Assembly: GCA_030141605.1 (NCBI GenBank)
Contig: JAQGDQ010000014.1
Location: 889,001 to 953,000, forward strand
DNA length: 64,000 nt
Direction of reading: 5' to 3'
Source of the DNA: Tubiluchus corallicola
Lineage: Eukaryota > Priapulida > Priapulimorpha > Priapulimorphida > Tubiluchidae
A program made the translations under genes and the position numbers. Of this stretch, positions 51,454 to 62,870 are shown in pieces (position 1 is the first letter of the stretch; every line of letters starts with the position of its first letter). The notes below the pieces were generated by a model. That model had not been told where the DNA came from, did not search any database, and saw only the letters and a list, made by a program, of their open reading frames with translations.

Positions 51454-51678
51454 ATGAGTTTAGTCATGGCAGGCCAGTGTCGGACAGTTCTGCGGTGGCT
51501 GGATATTCTGGAGTCAGAATTTGACAAGGCGTTTGTTGATTTGGACTTGGTATTGGGGGAGATGGACGAATTCGAAGTTGTCCAGGAAAGCCGCAAGAAG
51601 ATGACTACCTTGAGTAGTGCTTTTGCACAGCTGGTACACAAAACTCAAGTGCTCTTTCACAACAATGTTAAGTTAGAG
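51454..51678 (+). CDS. GOPC: Golgi-associated PDZ and coiled-coil protein, first coding exon only
   Basis: GOPC (PIST/CAL) is a peripheral trans-Golgi protein whose PDZ domain steers membrane proteins such as CFTR between recycling and lysosomal breakdown. Only the first exon (75 aa, phase 0, donor GAG|GTACGT) is seen. It matches the human N-terminus closely: [20 protein letters not shown] (human [20 protein letters not shown]), then RKKMTTLSSAFAQLVHKTQ (human RQKMTSLSSCFAQLCHKAQ), ending NVKLE at the same place as human HKLE. ATG at 51454 was chosen; the next Met (51466) is also possible. I looked for the following coiled-coil exons to 64000 and found none, so intron 1 probably exceeds 12 kb or the gene is broken. 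Confidence 0.88.
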
Positions 51679-54289
51679 GTACGTCATTTATGCCTGGTTT
51701 GAATGTTTTCTAATATTACCTCTTTTATAATCACAAATAATTAAAAAGTCCCTTGCTGGTTAACTTTCTATAACTTCTGCGATAAAACTATCGTACTTCG
51801 TTAACTCCGCCGCAGAGAGGTCGTAACTTCTGGTAATAATTTCTTGCGTCAGGACCAATATCTTCATAAAGTTGATCAAATGCTTTTACCTGATCTAGTG
51901 GGCATACCTTCAAAGTTAGATGTCTTTAATCAAAGTTTACGACGTACCGAATATTATCGTAAAAAAACAAACGCATTTTATTAATGATTCGTGTTTCATA
52001 ATGGCTGTTACTTCGTTCAACACATTTGAGACGTCAAAATAGTTTTTTGTGAAAACTCGCCTTCGTCGCTATTATAAATTAAGCGAATTCGGTTCAAAAA
52101 TGGTACGTGAAAAGTAATGAATATGGTGGGCAGTAATACATTTTTTACAAGTAACAATCGTAAAAGGTAGATTAGCACACGTACTAGTATAATAGAGTAT
52201 CAAATTGGTTTCAATATTTTGCTGATACCAGTATAATATCAAAAACATCGTTTAGAAGTGCAAGAAAAATATAAGGGAATGTCTTTAACTAATGCTCTTC
52301 ATTTCAAGTTTTAATTTCATTTTAAGTTATAATTTCCCTCTTAATGGCTGCAATTAACCTTGGACGATATACGAAGGGCGAGTATGATAGCACGAGATAA
52401 AGTAATTTCTCTGTTTTTACATCTTCTTAATGTGCTCGTTTGATGGAAACATATGAAGGAGCAAAATAGATTTCACTTTTGCTTCACCCGTCAATGCGTA
52501 GATAGGACTCAGGTAAATCCTATGTATGCTCTATGAAATTTATTTCACACAGTCATGACAAAATACAAGGCTATCCATACTATTTGATATTAACTTTAGT
52601 GTGAGGGGAGTGTACAACCATTGTCATTTACACACCCTTGTCATTATAATTAGTGCTGACACATGCCGTAATTGCCAAAACAGCAACAGTATTTGGTACC
52701 AAGCAGTATTTGCACAATTTTGTTGAAATTACGGTACTGTCACAGACATGCTAAATTGACTCAAAATCGCATTTGACAACTATTGAAAATTTTTCATTTG
52801 TAACGTCAAATCGAAGTATAGCCAATGATTCAATGAACTTTATTAGTTGTTTAGCAATTCAGTTTTGTTCGTCATACTGATGACCATGGCTCTGTTTATT
52901 TACATCGAAATGACAATTCCCACGAAGTGGGAACTGAGGCTATATGCTTGCACATTAGAAAACGTGTTGTGTCAGCATAGTGTCTCATCTCAGAGGCATA
53001 GCCTTGATAATATGCCAGATTCCGGTCTTGCCACAGTCATACACACCGAGAATGATTATTGTAATTTATCTGCCTGTTGCAACACATAACACGAGAAAAT
53101 TAAATCTGCAAAATTGTTTTTAAAACTTTTTTCACTGTTCCGGGTTGTGGACGGAGCTTTTCTACATTGAATTCCTTGTGACGAAAATGATAGTTTAGAG
53201 ACTTCTTTCAATTTACAAGTAATAATCCTGTTTGAAACATTACTCCTATAATAATTCGAAGCATAGTGTATTAGTTTAATTTAGTTCAAGTATTATCAGT
53301 AGTTTAGTTTAGATACTGTCTTATCAAGCACTTTATTTTCAATATTGGATATGGTAGAAAAAGAAACGACTGCCATCTGTACCTTTTAAATGTGGGTTTC
53401 TGTTAAGTAAACGAAGGTACTCATAATGGACTGATTAATTTGATGATGATAATACGTAAAACTTGCTCGGAATCATTGGACGAATTGGAAAAGAGTTATG
53501 AATAATGCCATACTCGGATACTTTTCTTCTTTTCAATGCCTACTCTTTGGCATTTTTTGAATTGCTGTAATGGGTATTTACAAAGCATTACAACATTTTT
53601 TCCAGGAAAGCTATCTATTATCTGTTATTTAAGTTATCTGTTGGATCTGAGTGATAACAATGATATTAAAAAAAGACGCTACGCCCGTATAAACGCATGC
53701 ATACTATATAAACGAAAAATAAAAGCATGCATACTATATAAACTGCAGGCAAAGGTAATACAAACAAGTACTATGAAAAAGCAAATAAAAGTATCAAAGC
53801 TTAAATATCTTATATATAACGACCCAAAGGCAAAAACAAAATCAACTAAAGCAAGGCAAAACACAAGACAAACAAGAAAAACAGCTTAAATCACAGCTAC
53901 ATCAAATACAAACATAAACGGCTAACAAAAAATTGACATAATTATAGCACAGCGTTCCAGCAAAAATAATAAAGCGAAGCAAGCATATGGCATTCTCATG
54001 CACTAATTTACAATTTTGTTGAGTACCTACACATCCTAAAGACTTCCACGTATTCCAAAAACAGAAAGCTCATTTACTACGCTTCATACTTTAATATTTT
54101 GAAGGACGTGTTCATATTCCGCACAATAAAAGAAAACTGAAAATAAAAAAACGCATATTGTAGACAATTTACATTTTTCCAATTTTACTGTAGAAATCAT
54201 GGGCAAATTTCTTAATTTTCTGTAAGTTTTATATTTAGCTAGCCTTTTGTTTCTTTAAACTATTTTCCTCGGGTTTGCACTATTAGTAA

Positions 54290-55600
54290 ATGTCACATTG
54301 TGAGTGCTTTTCCATTAAATAGTTTTTGTACAATTTACTGATTTGCAATAAAGATCTACAAGAAGTTACTGAACTATCTACATTATTTCAGAGTTTTGCC
54401 CCATTGTGTTGGAATTTACTAAGGCCAAATGATGTTGTAAATCGTGATTGGTAATAGAGACAACCTGTTGCTGCTCTAGTTCCATAGACATGAACATCAC
54501 TATTTTTTGGAAGTAATTTTTATATAATGTTGGCAAAGTACCATTTTTATATGTCAACAACAAATTTTAGCAGTTCTAAATTGTGTACACCTGTGAGCTT
54601 TAGTAGTTATAAGTGGTTGTGAGAAGGCGTTGCACTATCTCTATACGAAGAAAAAGTAATGCATTTCACAATTTTGTTTTGTGTAGTAGTTAGTGGGTGA
54701 AGAGTAAGTGGCTTTTGCTCTTCCTCATGACAGAATACTATGATGTAGATAGCGGTGTACTACTGGCGTTTTAGATTGATGACAATGTTTTCGTCCTTAT
54801 AAAATGTTTTATTTTAAAGAATATATCTTGTTAATTTTTAGTGTTATTGTCTGTACATGTGTTTGCCATTTCATAATATTGTTTATATAAAGCCTAAGAT
54901 GTTTTTATGTAGCCTGTGTGAGTTCACTGTTATCCATTTTTTAAAGTAAATGGTATAATCTCGTTTGAAAATGATTTGCCACTGATTATCATGTACTTTA
55001 TGTTTGAGTAATTAACAGATAGTTTGTTGGCTTTCATCCAAAGTGATATTTTTTTCTAGTTCCTCAGTCATAGCTGAAGGTGGTTTGTGTTTGTGTCGCC
55101 TGAATTGAAATTTGAGACAAGCGGCATATCATTCATGTAAATAAGAAACAACAATGGTCCGAGTGTCGAGCCTTGTGTACTCCACAGTTCATCTTAAGCT
55201 GGATGTATTGTTTTCCACAACTGTATATTGTTGTCTATTAGTTAGGTATTCTGTTAATAATTTTAATGTGTTTTCCCGTATGCCGCAATGGTTAAGCTTT
55301 TGTAAAATTATGTCACGGGAGACTGAATCAAGATAAGTCGAGAAAAATTCCGCATGTATAAGTTCCATTATCTAAGTTTTTCAGCATTTTTCAATAAGTG
55401 CGGCTGTAGCTAAGGCTGTTGAAGTTTTTTTCGGAATCCAAATTGGCACTTTGTAAGTATACTGTAAAAATTTAAGAAACTATTAAAGATTAGAGATAAT
55501 TAGAGATTAGGCGGTTATAGATAATACTTTCCTAAACTTTTGATATGGGTGACAGTATGGAGATCGGATGATAGTATGTTGGGAGTCTATCGGAGATCTT
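54290..55600 (-). pseudogene. Decayed LINE reverse transcriptase, CR1/L2/Jockey-like, antisense to GOPC
   Basis: On the minus strand, reading down from 55600 with frameshifts: a YNRLI block; FRKNFNSLSYSRTY; LDNGTYTCGIFLDLS (motif A, Asp kept); SVSRDIILQKLNHCGIRENT; LKLLTEYLTNRQQYTVVENN; the motif-B-like LGPLLFLIYMNDMPLVSNF; NKLSVNYSNIKYMIIS; and near 54380-54530 the C-terminal VHVYGTRAATG with FQHNGAKL. This is the order of a CR1/L2/Jockey-type RT with its C-terminal tail. The FADD box is not visible. At least three frameshifts and several stops mean it is inactive. Confidence 0.75.
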
Positions 55601-55740
55601 TGCATTCGTACTAACGAGCTACCTATACAATAATGACGTAAAATAAGATTCAGTTTAGATGACTGTAGTGCTTCTCAAAAGAATAGCTGTTGGTTTTAAC
55701 TTGGTTATAGTACTTAGATCAAAAATAAATTTGACTTATT

Positions 55741-55825
55741 TACTTGGGCCTAGCTACCTACCTACTTAGTTACTTACTTAGGCCTACTCACTCACTTACT
55801 TACTTACTTAGGCCAACTTACTTGT
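55741..55825 (+). repeat. (TTAC)n / TTAGGCC simple repeat
   Basis: Irregular ACTTACTTACTTAGGCC motif repeated several times. Confidence 0.7.
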
Positions 55826-57291
55826 TTTTTCTTATCATCTGTTTCACTGGTGTAATGACGGTGTCATCAATCAAACTTGTCCTAAGGACTTTTTGCCGAC
55901 CAAACCGATTTGTCATGAGCTAGTTTTATCAGGCGTCTGTGGATTACTGTCACGATACATAGGCTGGTCGATGCAGATAAGCCTCAACTTGATCTTTTAG
56001 CTTAGTCTTTTATTTGGGAAGCGCTTTTTGTTCATCGATTCGACATCCATTTTGACTCGCCACCACATGAATACTAATGACTTTCTGCAGTGCAGGATTG
56101 CAGTTATGCTTTCCTTTTTCAAAAAGCTTACCATAGAATTGACTCCAGCTGCCTATAGGCTGAATTTAAATGAGAGAAGTTCCCGCAATAACTGCAATAT
56201 CGCAGAAGAGCTGTTGTTTGTTCTGGGCTAATGGGTTGAGGAAAAATATCATCACTGATTCATGTTTTTCGTTTGTCATATTGCTGTTTTCAAAATTTTC
56301 ATGCAGCTGAAGGCAAATTGGCTTCGCTGGCATACGAAAAAATGAATTTTCAACAGAGTTTTTTCTTGTGTGTCTGCCGACATCATTGATTTTTAAATAT
56401 GATGCATTAGTGCAGTCTTTGATTTTCTAATGTGTCCAGCCGGTCTTACAATTTACTTTGGTCTGTATTGAATAACCCTGGTAAAATATTATCCAGTTCG
56501 CAACTATTCGAATTTTGATTCTGTTTGCGCAGTTTCATGTTTTTTGCCTAATAATAATTAAAGCAGAAATAAGTGGATCGTATTTCTTCAAAAGTTGCTA
56601 CTAACCATTTTCGTTGTTCCAGAGATTGATGATGATCATGAAAAGATCAAAGGTTGTATACCAGTAATCGCACTTGTGTACAGTTGACAACGCCTCGCAA
56701 CCCATGCTGTTGTGATAGTTTTAGCAGCTAGCTAGAACCTCACCTTTTTTCTTGTTCCTAAGCACGATCCTGTCAGTAAATCACCCTACGCACAGACTAA
56801 CGCATAATTAAGTAAAGTCCACCTAAACAACCGAAGTTACTGGACTGATGCATCAGGCAGCTTTGCACTTGGCCACATGTCACGTGACGGTTGTAGTTAA
56901 GACGCGTTGCTGTGGTCTACTTAGCCTTTGACGTACAACAACTGCGCTGCGCGGTTTAATTGACGAAAAACTACTAGAATGCAACATATCAGTGCTAATT
57001 TACAGAGCTTCCTTTTACAAAAACGTAATATGACGGGATGATATTATAGTGGAGCTGGGTTGCACCGCAAGGGGTTAAATTGGTAGATCCTCTTGGTCGA
57101 TTTTTAACGCCGTGGTATAGAGGTCAAGAGATTGCTGATTACTGTTCACATGTTGAAGTTTATCATCAAAACCAAATGAAATTATGTGAAGTAGAGATTA
57201 TGTAACAAATTTGCCAGTGTCTTTCTGGGCCATGGATGCTGGTTGCTACCTCCAAAACAGGTGCTTGGAAATAATTAGACTAAAGCATTAA

Positions 57292-60069
57292 GAACGCGTC
57301 CGCGAGAAGACCATGCAAAATCGAAAAATTCCGGCACAAGGTTAGGTAAACCGATTCAGACCAAAGTTCGGGTATGAGGTCCACTAGTCACTAGTATTCA
57401 CTATGTGAATCCGCTTGGCCCAACTCCTCATAGTAGCAGAGGTACGGCATAGGCCGATTTTCATGAAAAAATGCCAATTTTTCTCTAATTTTTACTCATA
57501 TTTGAAGGATTAGTCATGCAGGAACTACTGAGTTTGAATAGATCTGACTCGTAACAGTATTGAATCTTGTTATCTTCTTCAAAATGACTTTTCGACTTTT
57601 GTCCCAAACCCCCCTCTTTCGGCTCTACTGGGGGTCTTTAAGCTCGCATTATGCACAAGATGCAAATACTCAGTCATTTCAAAGTCTTATATCTCACCCA
57701 CTGCGGGGGCGGGGACAAAAATATCGATATGTGTGTGAATAGCAGCAGCATCCCATCCCACTATGCTGTAGTGACAATTTCGATGGAGCGAATTTCCACC
57801 CTATTATAATAGACCCCTGAAAGAGACATATATCAGGGTGAAAATATAGGTAACAACGTTCATCAAAAAGCTTTGTGTAGGTAAACATGAGTTGTCAAAT
57901 CTTGTCAAAATACTTCAAAACATCATAAATATTCATCTTTGGCAACTAGGGGCCTGGCCAGCACATTGGTTAAACTACCGACAGGATTGGACTCCATCAT
58001 TCAAGATGGCGGCCACTGCTGAACTAAAATGTTCGTTTTCTGGGCTGTTTACCAGCGTTAAATGCGGTATTCTGACTAGTTATCCGCACGAAACGAATAT
58101 TGTGAATCTATTAGCCTGTACTAAAGACACTTGACCGCATTTAAAGCGCTTCCAATCTTAAAAAAATGAAATATCTACGGAATGGAAATTGCTTCTTGCA
58201 AGGACTGGAAAATGTTTTATGTACTGTTCATTTTCTATGCTTTGTAAATTTTATGTACAGGTTATTACCTAGTTATTACTCATTGTCTTACATAGGCATA
58301 CAAGCCAGGACACAAAGAAAATTGCCCTAAATCTGAGCAAATACCCAAAAAATATGGGACAGACTTGATATCATTTGTACGGTGATTTTTTGACTGTAAA
58401 ACATCGAAAATTTTTGTGCCTTTGGCGCAATCATTCAATGACACTATTAATATTTTTTGTCAGAAGTATCGATTTTGTGCCACAAATAAATTTTGGGCGA
58501 AGAAAAATTTTCTGAGCTAAATATCACCGCCATCCCCCTAGAAGCGGCCCATACACTTATATTGTCTCATGTTTAGACTGTAAGATTTTCACTTTATCAC
58601 TTTCCCCATGATATATTTGTCTATATTTCTGTATCTATCTTCTAGTGATAATCTACCTGCATCGATAATTCTTTCTCTATTATTTAGATATTATGGTTTT
58701 GATTACTTGTACTACTCTTCAGTGATAGGATTATGCTGCTACAATAGGAACAGTGTTTTGGACGTAGAGAAATTAATTCTGACTGAGTTTTGTAGTTTTT
58801 CATTTTTGTACTGATATTCATAATCTTCTATTTGGAATGAAGCTGTGTATAGCCATGAAGCTTATTCATATAAAAAGTATAAAAAATGAACGGATGTATA
58901 AAAATGAACGGATTTCTATTTTATATGTATATACCAAGTGTTGTCAGATTCTATCGCTAGCAATGACTCTCAATCTTAACAATCGGTACTTCTTTTCTAT
59001 TAGAGGGCTTATTGTTTAGTCTTTCCTGGTATCCATTAGCGATTCAGTGTGTAGAGAATGCCCTGAATCAGGGTCGGACTCGGTACTAGGGGCATGCATG
59101 ATGTCCTGTCCTGAAATCCATCAGAAGAGGCAATTATTTATATTTGTAGTCATATGAAAATTCCGACATAACTAAACGAATTTAAGATGAAATTCGCAAA
59201 TTTCTAGCAATTTCCATGGCAAAGGAATCTATTGCTACTAGGAAATTAGAGCACTAGTCACAGAAAATGCAGGTTAAACGTGGCTAAATGTCTACTGTCA
59301 TATACGACCTGAGCCAAGTATGTCTACTTTTTACACATGGACGGAATTACTATGGAAAGTAAAAAAGCATGTTGATATGGCAATTTATTCTAACAGTGCC
59401 CCCTTTATATAATGTCATTCATGATATTATCTCAGCTCGTGCGTTTTCATGAAATTTAGAATACAGATTTGTCACTTATAATCCAGGATATAGATAGAAA
59501 AAATATTGAAAAACTACAAAAAAGGCGAATTTTGCTGATTTTTGTGAAATTTTAAAGTGCCTGTACTAAATACTGAAACAGGCTCCAGCGAATTTTCTTT
59601 TTTATATTATTAGTGAGGATGATGGTTAACACATATATGAAAACCAGAAGTTCTGTAGCCCCGCAGTGGGCGAGTTATGAGCCTTACAACTTAACCTCTC
59701 CCTGGACTCTTAACAAAGATCCGAATTTGAAAAATCCCGTTCTCTGATACTATTAATAGTATGTCAGAAAAAGTTAGGATATCAGAAGACAATGTCTGGG
59801 TCTATGTACCAGCCAACTTACATCCACCCATCTATAATAGTTTATACAGGAGAAAAAGTTAAAATAACCCCCCCCCCCAATAGGGATTTTTTTGCCTCTT
59901 TTGAGGTCAATTTCTTGATGTGGTCATTTCTCTGCTAATAGTAGCTCGATCGATTTGATATCTTGGTTACATGGTTTTGGGGGGTCGCCCTTCATGTTAG
60001 AAAAAAAATGATATAAATTCGTCACCCCTCATGTGCCACCCTCTGCATGGTGCTCTCGCGGACTCGTTC
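57292..60069. mobile_element. 2.8-kb inverted-repeat (fold-back) DNA element flanked by TTAA
   Basis: Left end from 57292 (GAACGCGTCCGCGAGAAGAC) and right end to 60069 (inverse GAACGAGTCCGCGAGAGCAC) match at about 24 of 28 bp as inverted repeats. TTAA lies just outside each end (57288-57291, 60070-60073), the target site of piggyBac-type elements, though TTAA is self-complementary and could be part of the TIR. Inverted similarity also appears deeper: CTCACCCACTGCGGGG (57691-57708) against CCCCGCAGTGGGCGAG (59659-59674). The interior has no transposase that I recognise. It contains a CAAGATGGCGGC site near 58003 and C-tracts. Confidence 0.7.
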
Positions 60070-60616
60070 TTAAATATTATAGGCCTTGATTAGAATTGAC
60101 GTCGCATTTGTAACGACTGAATGCTCTTGAGAACCCTTGCCTCACACCTTCACATACCTCACCATATACAGTAAATATAGCAATGGTTAAAATATTTGTC
60201 AGTCTCCAAATGCTGTCTACCAAATAAGCAAGATTCTACTTTACATCAAGATTCAAGGGAAAATTCAAGCAACTTACCCGTTTACAACCATATAAGTAGA
60301 AATAATGCGCAGTTGACATTTGGATTATCGTATATCTGTCAAGACTGTTTGTTCTTTTATTAGCTACAGACAGTCAGTATGAATCCAATTTAGTCGAGTT
60401 GTACGGAAAGGCGAACTGAAAGAGGGAATTAGAGCTGGCATTGGGGTTTCCGTCTGTTCAGTTTAACTCTCAATAGGTTGGTAAGCGTTAGAACTTTTAT
60501 TAAAAAGTTTAGTATTGTATTGTCGCAATGTTGTAATATTCGTATTGTATTTATTGTACATTGCAGCCGTTTCAAGATAAATATTGTATCCTTATTATGC
60601 ATTGATTGTCTGCGTG

Positions 60617-60662
60617 AGGATGGTGATAATGGTGACATTGATGACAATGACGGTGATGATGG
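60617..60662 (+). repeat. (GATGRT)n simple repeat
   Basis: GATGGTGATAATGGTGACAT-type trimer repeat; it is what keeps the overlapping plus frames open here. Confidence 0.6.
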
Positions 60663-62649
60663 CCATCTTCCTTTCCGTGCCGACATTACCTTTGCTGTCT
60701 TTATGCATTTTCGTACTGTTTCTCCCTTTTTCTGTATATGTCATCTTACTCCTTTTTTGTATCTCTTCTTTCCCTATTTTCTTCGTTTTCGTCAGTCTCT
60801 CACTCTTTGTGTTCCTCGATCATCCTCACTAAACACCTTGACCTACAATTTTAATGAGAAAACAGTCAAATGAAAAAAATGTGTCTATTTTATTAATCTA
60901 CTTGCATTCTTCCAGACATTTCACTCGTATCTTTCCACTTGTCATTACCTTATTTTAAGAATGCCCTTTGTCAGCAGTTTACTAATTACTCAAAACTTTC
61001 GTGTTAGGCTTATTACTTTCTAAGAGTTTCTTTTACTCTCTAAGATGTTAAGACGGGTATGCAGAGGTGAGTAAAACGCAGAAATTTACTAAGAACTGCT
61101 TGCAAAAACAAAAGTTGCTGGACTACTTTTTGCAAAAAATGACACAAAAAGTGAATTCTCCTCATTTCATGTTAAATAAGTTTTTTCTAGGTCGTCGGTT
61201 TTCAACCAAAGTGGTGTTAGTGTCTGCGGTACTGTTGTATTGATGCATGTGTACATGTAAAGTATTGAACGTTGTCTTTAGGGGTTTCATCATGCGAAAA
61301 CGGAATGGTAATGTCACGGAAAGATAAACAATGCACCTTTAAGTCTGAAATTGATTTTATGTACAGGAAGAAGGCAATGTAAATGATGTCTCACGGGGAT
61401 TAATTCTTGACTATTTGTGTAGTATAATGGTAGATACTGAAAGGTAGATAGATGTTTCCTGTGGTAAAGCCTCTCCTAGCTAAATAATAACTCCGGCTGG
61501 CAAAAACGATATCATCGGACTGCCTCTCCATCAATGTAATAAGTGATGCTGTCGAATGACAAAATTAATGGAAACATTGTCAAGGTGGTGCCTTTTCAAT
61601 GAAACTGCGTGCCACAAACATAGGATTGTTTTAAATTCTACAGACTTTTAAAATGCTGCGAACCTTATTTCTTCAAAAAGTTCCTGAAACGTTTCAGTTA
61701 CGAATGCAAATTTTACTGCGTGGTTATGCTCCGCCAGTTTATTTTGTAAAGTTAATTTTCTTAGATGGAAACAAGAATGCGTGCTTAGCTATTTTCCTTT
61801 CAGCAAACAATACTGAAACTGATCGATCTGCTATAGTATAGTGAATGGCAATGTGTATTTAATGGACATAACTGAAATGAAGCGTCTTTCTAGAGAAGAG
61901 GAAAGCCATTGCAGGGACTTCAAACAACTCTTATTGGGTCAACTATTTAGATTGAAATCTGAAAATCTTATTCGATTCCTTTCATTGAAACAACTGCTGT
62001 TGCTGTCTAGTAGTAGTTAGAGCAGAGCAGGCTTACTAGCTTGTTTTTTTTATAGAAACATTCATAGAAACGCAGCTTTTATAGAAACTATGGAGTACTT
62101 GAGAAATACAACAATTTTTGCTGACCTACTATTAAATTGACATTAACGCAAAGTATGTTTCACTTTCTACTCTATGTAATAACCATAATTAATTGATCAT
62201 TCTGCACCTCGACGTTGTCACACCAACCTTGTCAGATACATCACAAAACAATCAGGCTAATCTGACATCTACCAAATCCTAGTAAGTCATTTTTAAAATC
62301 AGTGAGAGAACAACACACGGCAACACAGATCTTTGCGATACTCCCAATTGTCTCAGACTCTTAGTCACTACAGATACAACACTACACTAACACTAATTTC
62401 AGTTATAAAAGAACACTTCCATAAGATTTCAGCGTTGCTAAAATGTGACCAGTAGTGGAACAAATATATACGTTAATTTAGATATATAAGGTGAATAGGC
62501 AACTTTTATTGCTCTAGAAAGTATCTACTGGCATTATTCTCTGCAGAATTATTAGCACATAAAAACAATTTGTTGCCTTTGAAATCAAGCTAATGTAAGC
62601 TCGAAGTTTCTGTACACGTATTATTTCTTATTATAATGATGATTGTTGC

Positions 62650-62870
62650 CTCACTGCAGCTGTCGTTGCTAGCGCTCAAGCTGCCGCTTCTATTGCCTCA
62701 ACTGCAGCTGTTGTTGCTACCACGCGTATTGCTGTTGCTGTTACTTCATTTGTAGCTGTTGTTGCTACCGCTCATGCGGTTGTTGCTACCACTCATGCTG
62801 CAGCTGCTACTACTGTTGCCTCAACTGTAGCTGTTGTTGCTACCGTTTATGCTGCTGCTCTATCAAAACT
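62650..62870 (+). repeat. GCTGTTGTTGCTACC-type codon-like minisatellite
   Basis: Imperfect tandem motif GCTGTTGTTGCTACC with spacers such as ACTCATGCTGCAGCT. One plus frame is open for about 88 codons and would encode an Ala/Val/Thr-rich peptide ending near 62918. No ATG suits that frame and no splice context is evident, so it is probably a satellite and not an exon. Confidence 0.6.

Noticed and set aside
53536-53889. 117-codon plus frame as a possible GOPC exon
   Set aside because: Lys-rich translation includes a direct repeat of simple sequence and has no match to the GOPC coiled coil.
60478-60873. 131-codon plus frame and overlapping 82-codon frame
   Set aside because: Low-complexity Met/Phe/Leu-rich translation driven by a GATGRT repeat and T-rich DNA; no recognisable domain.
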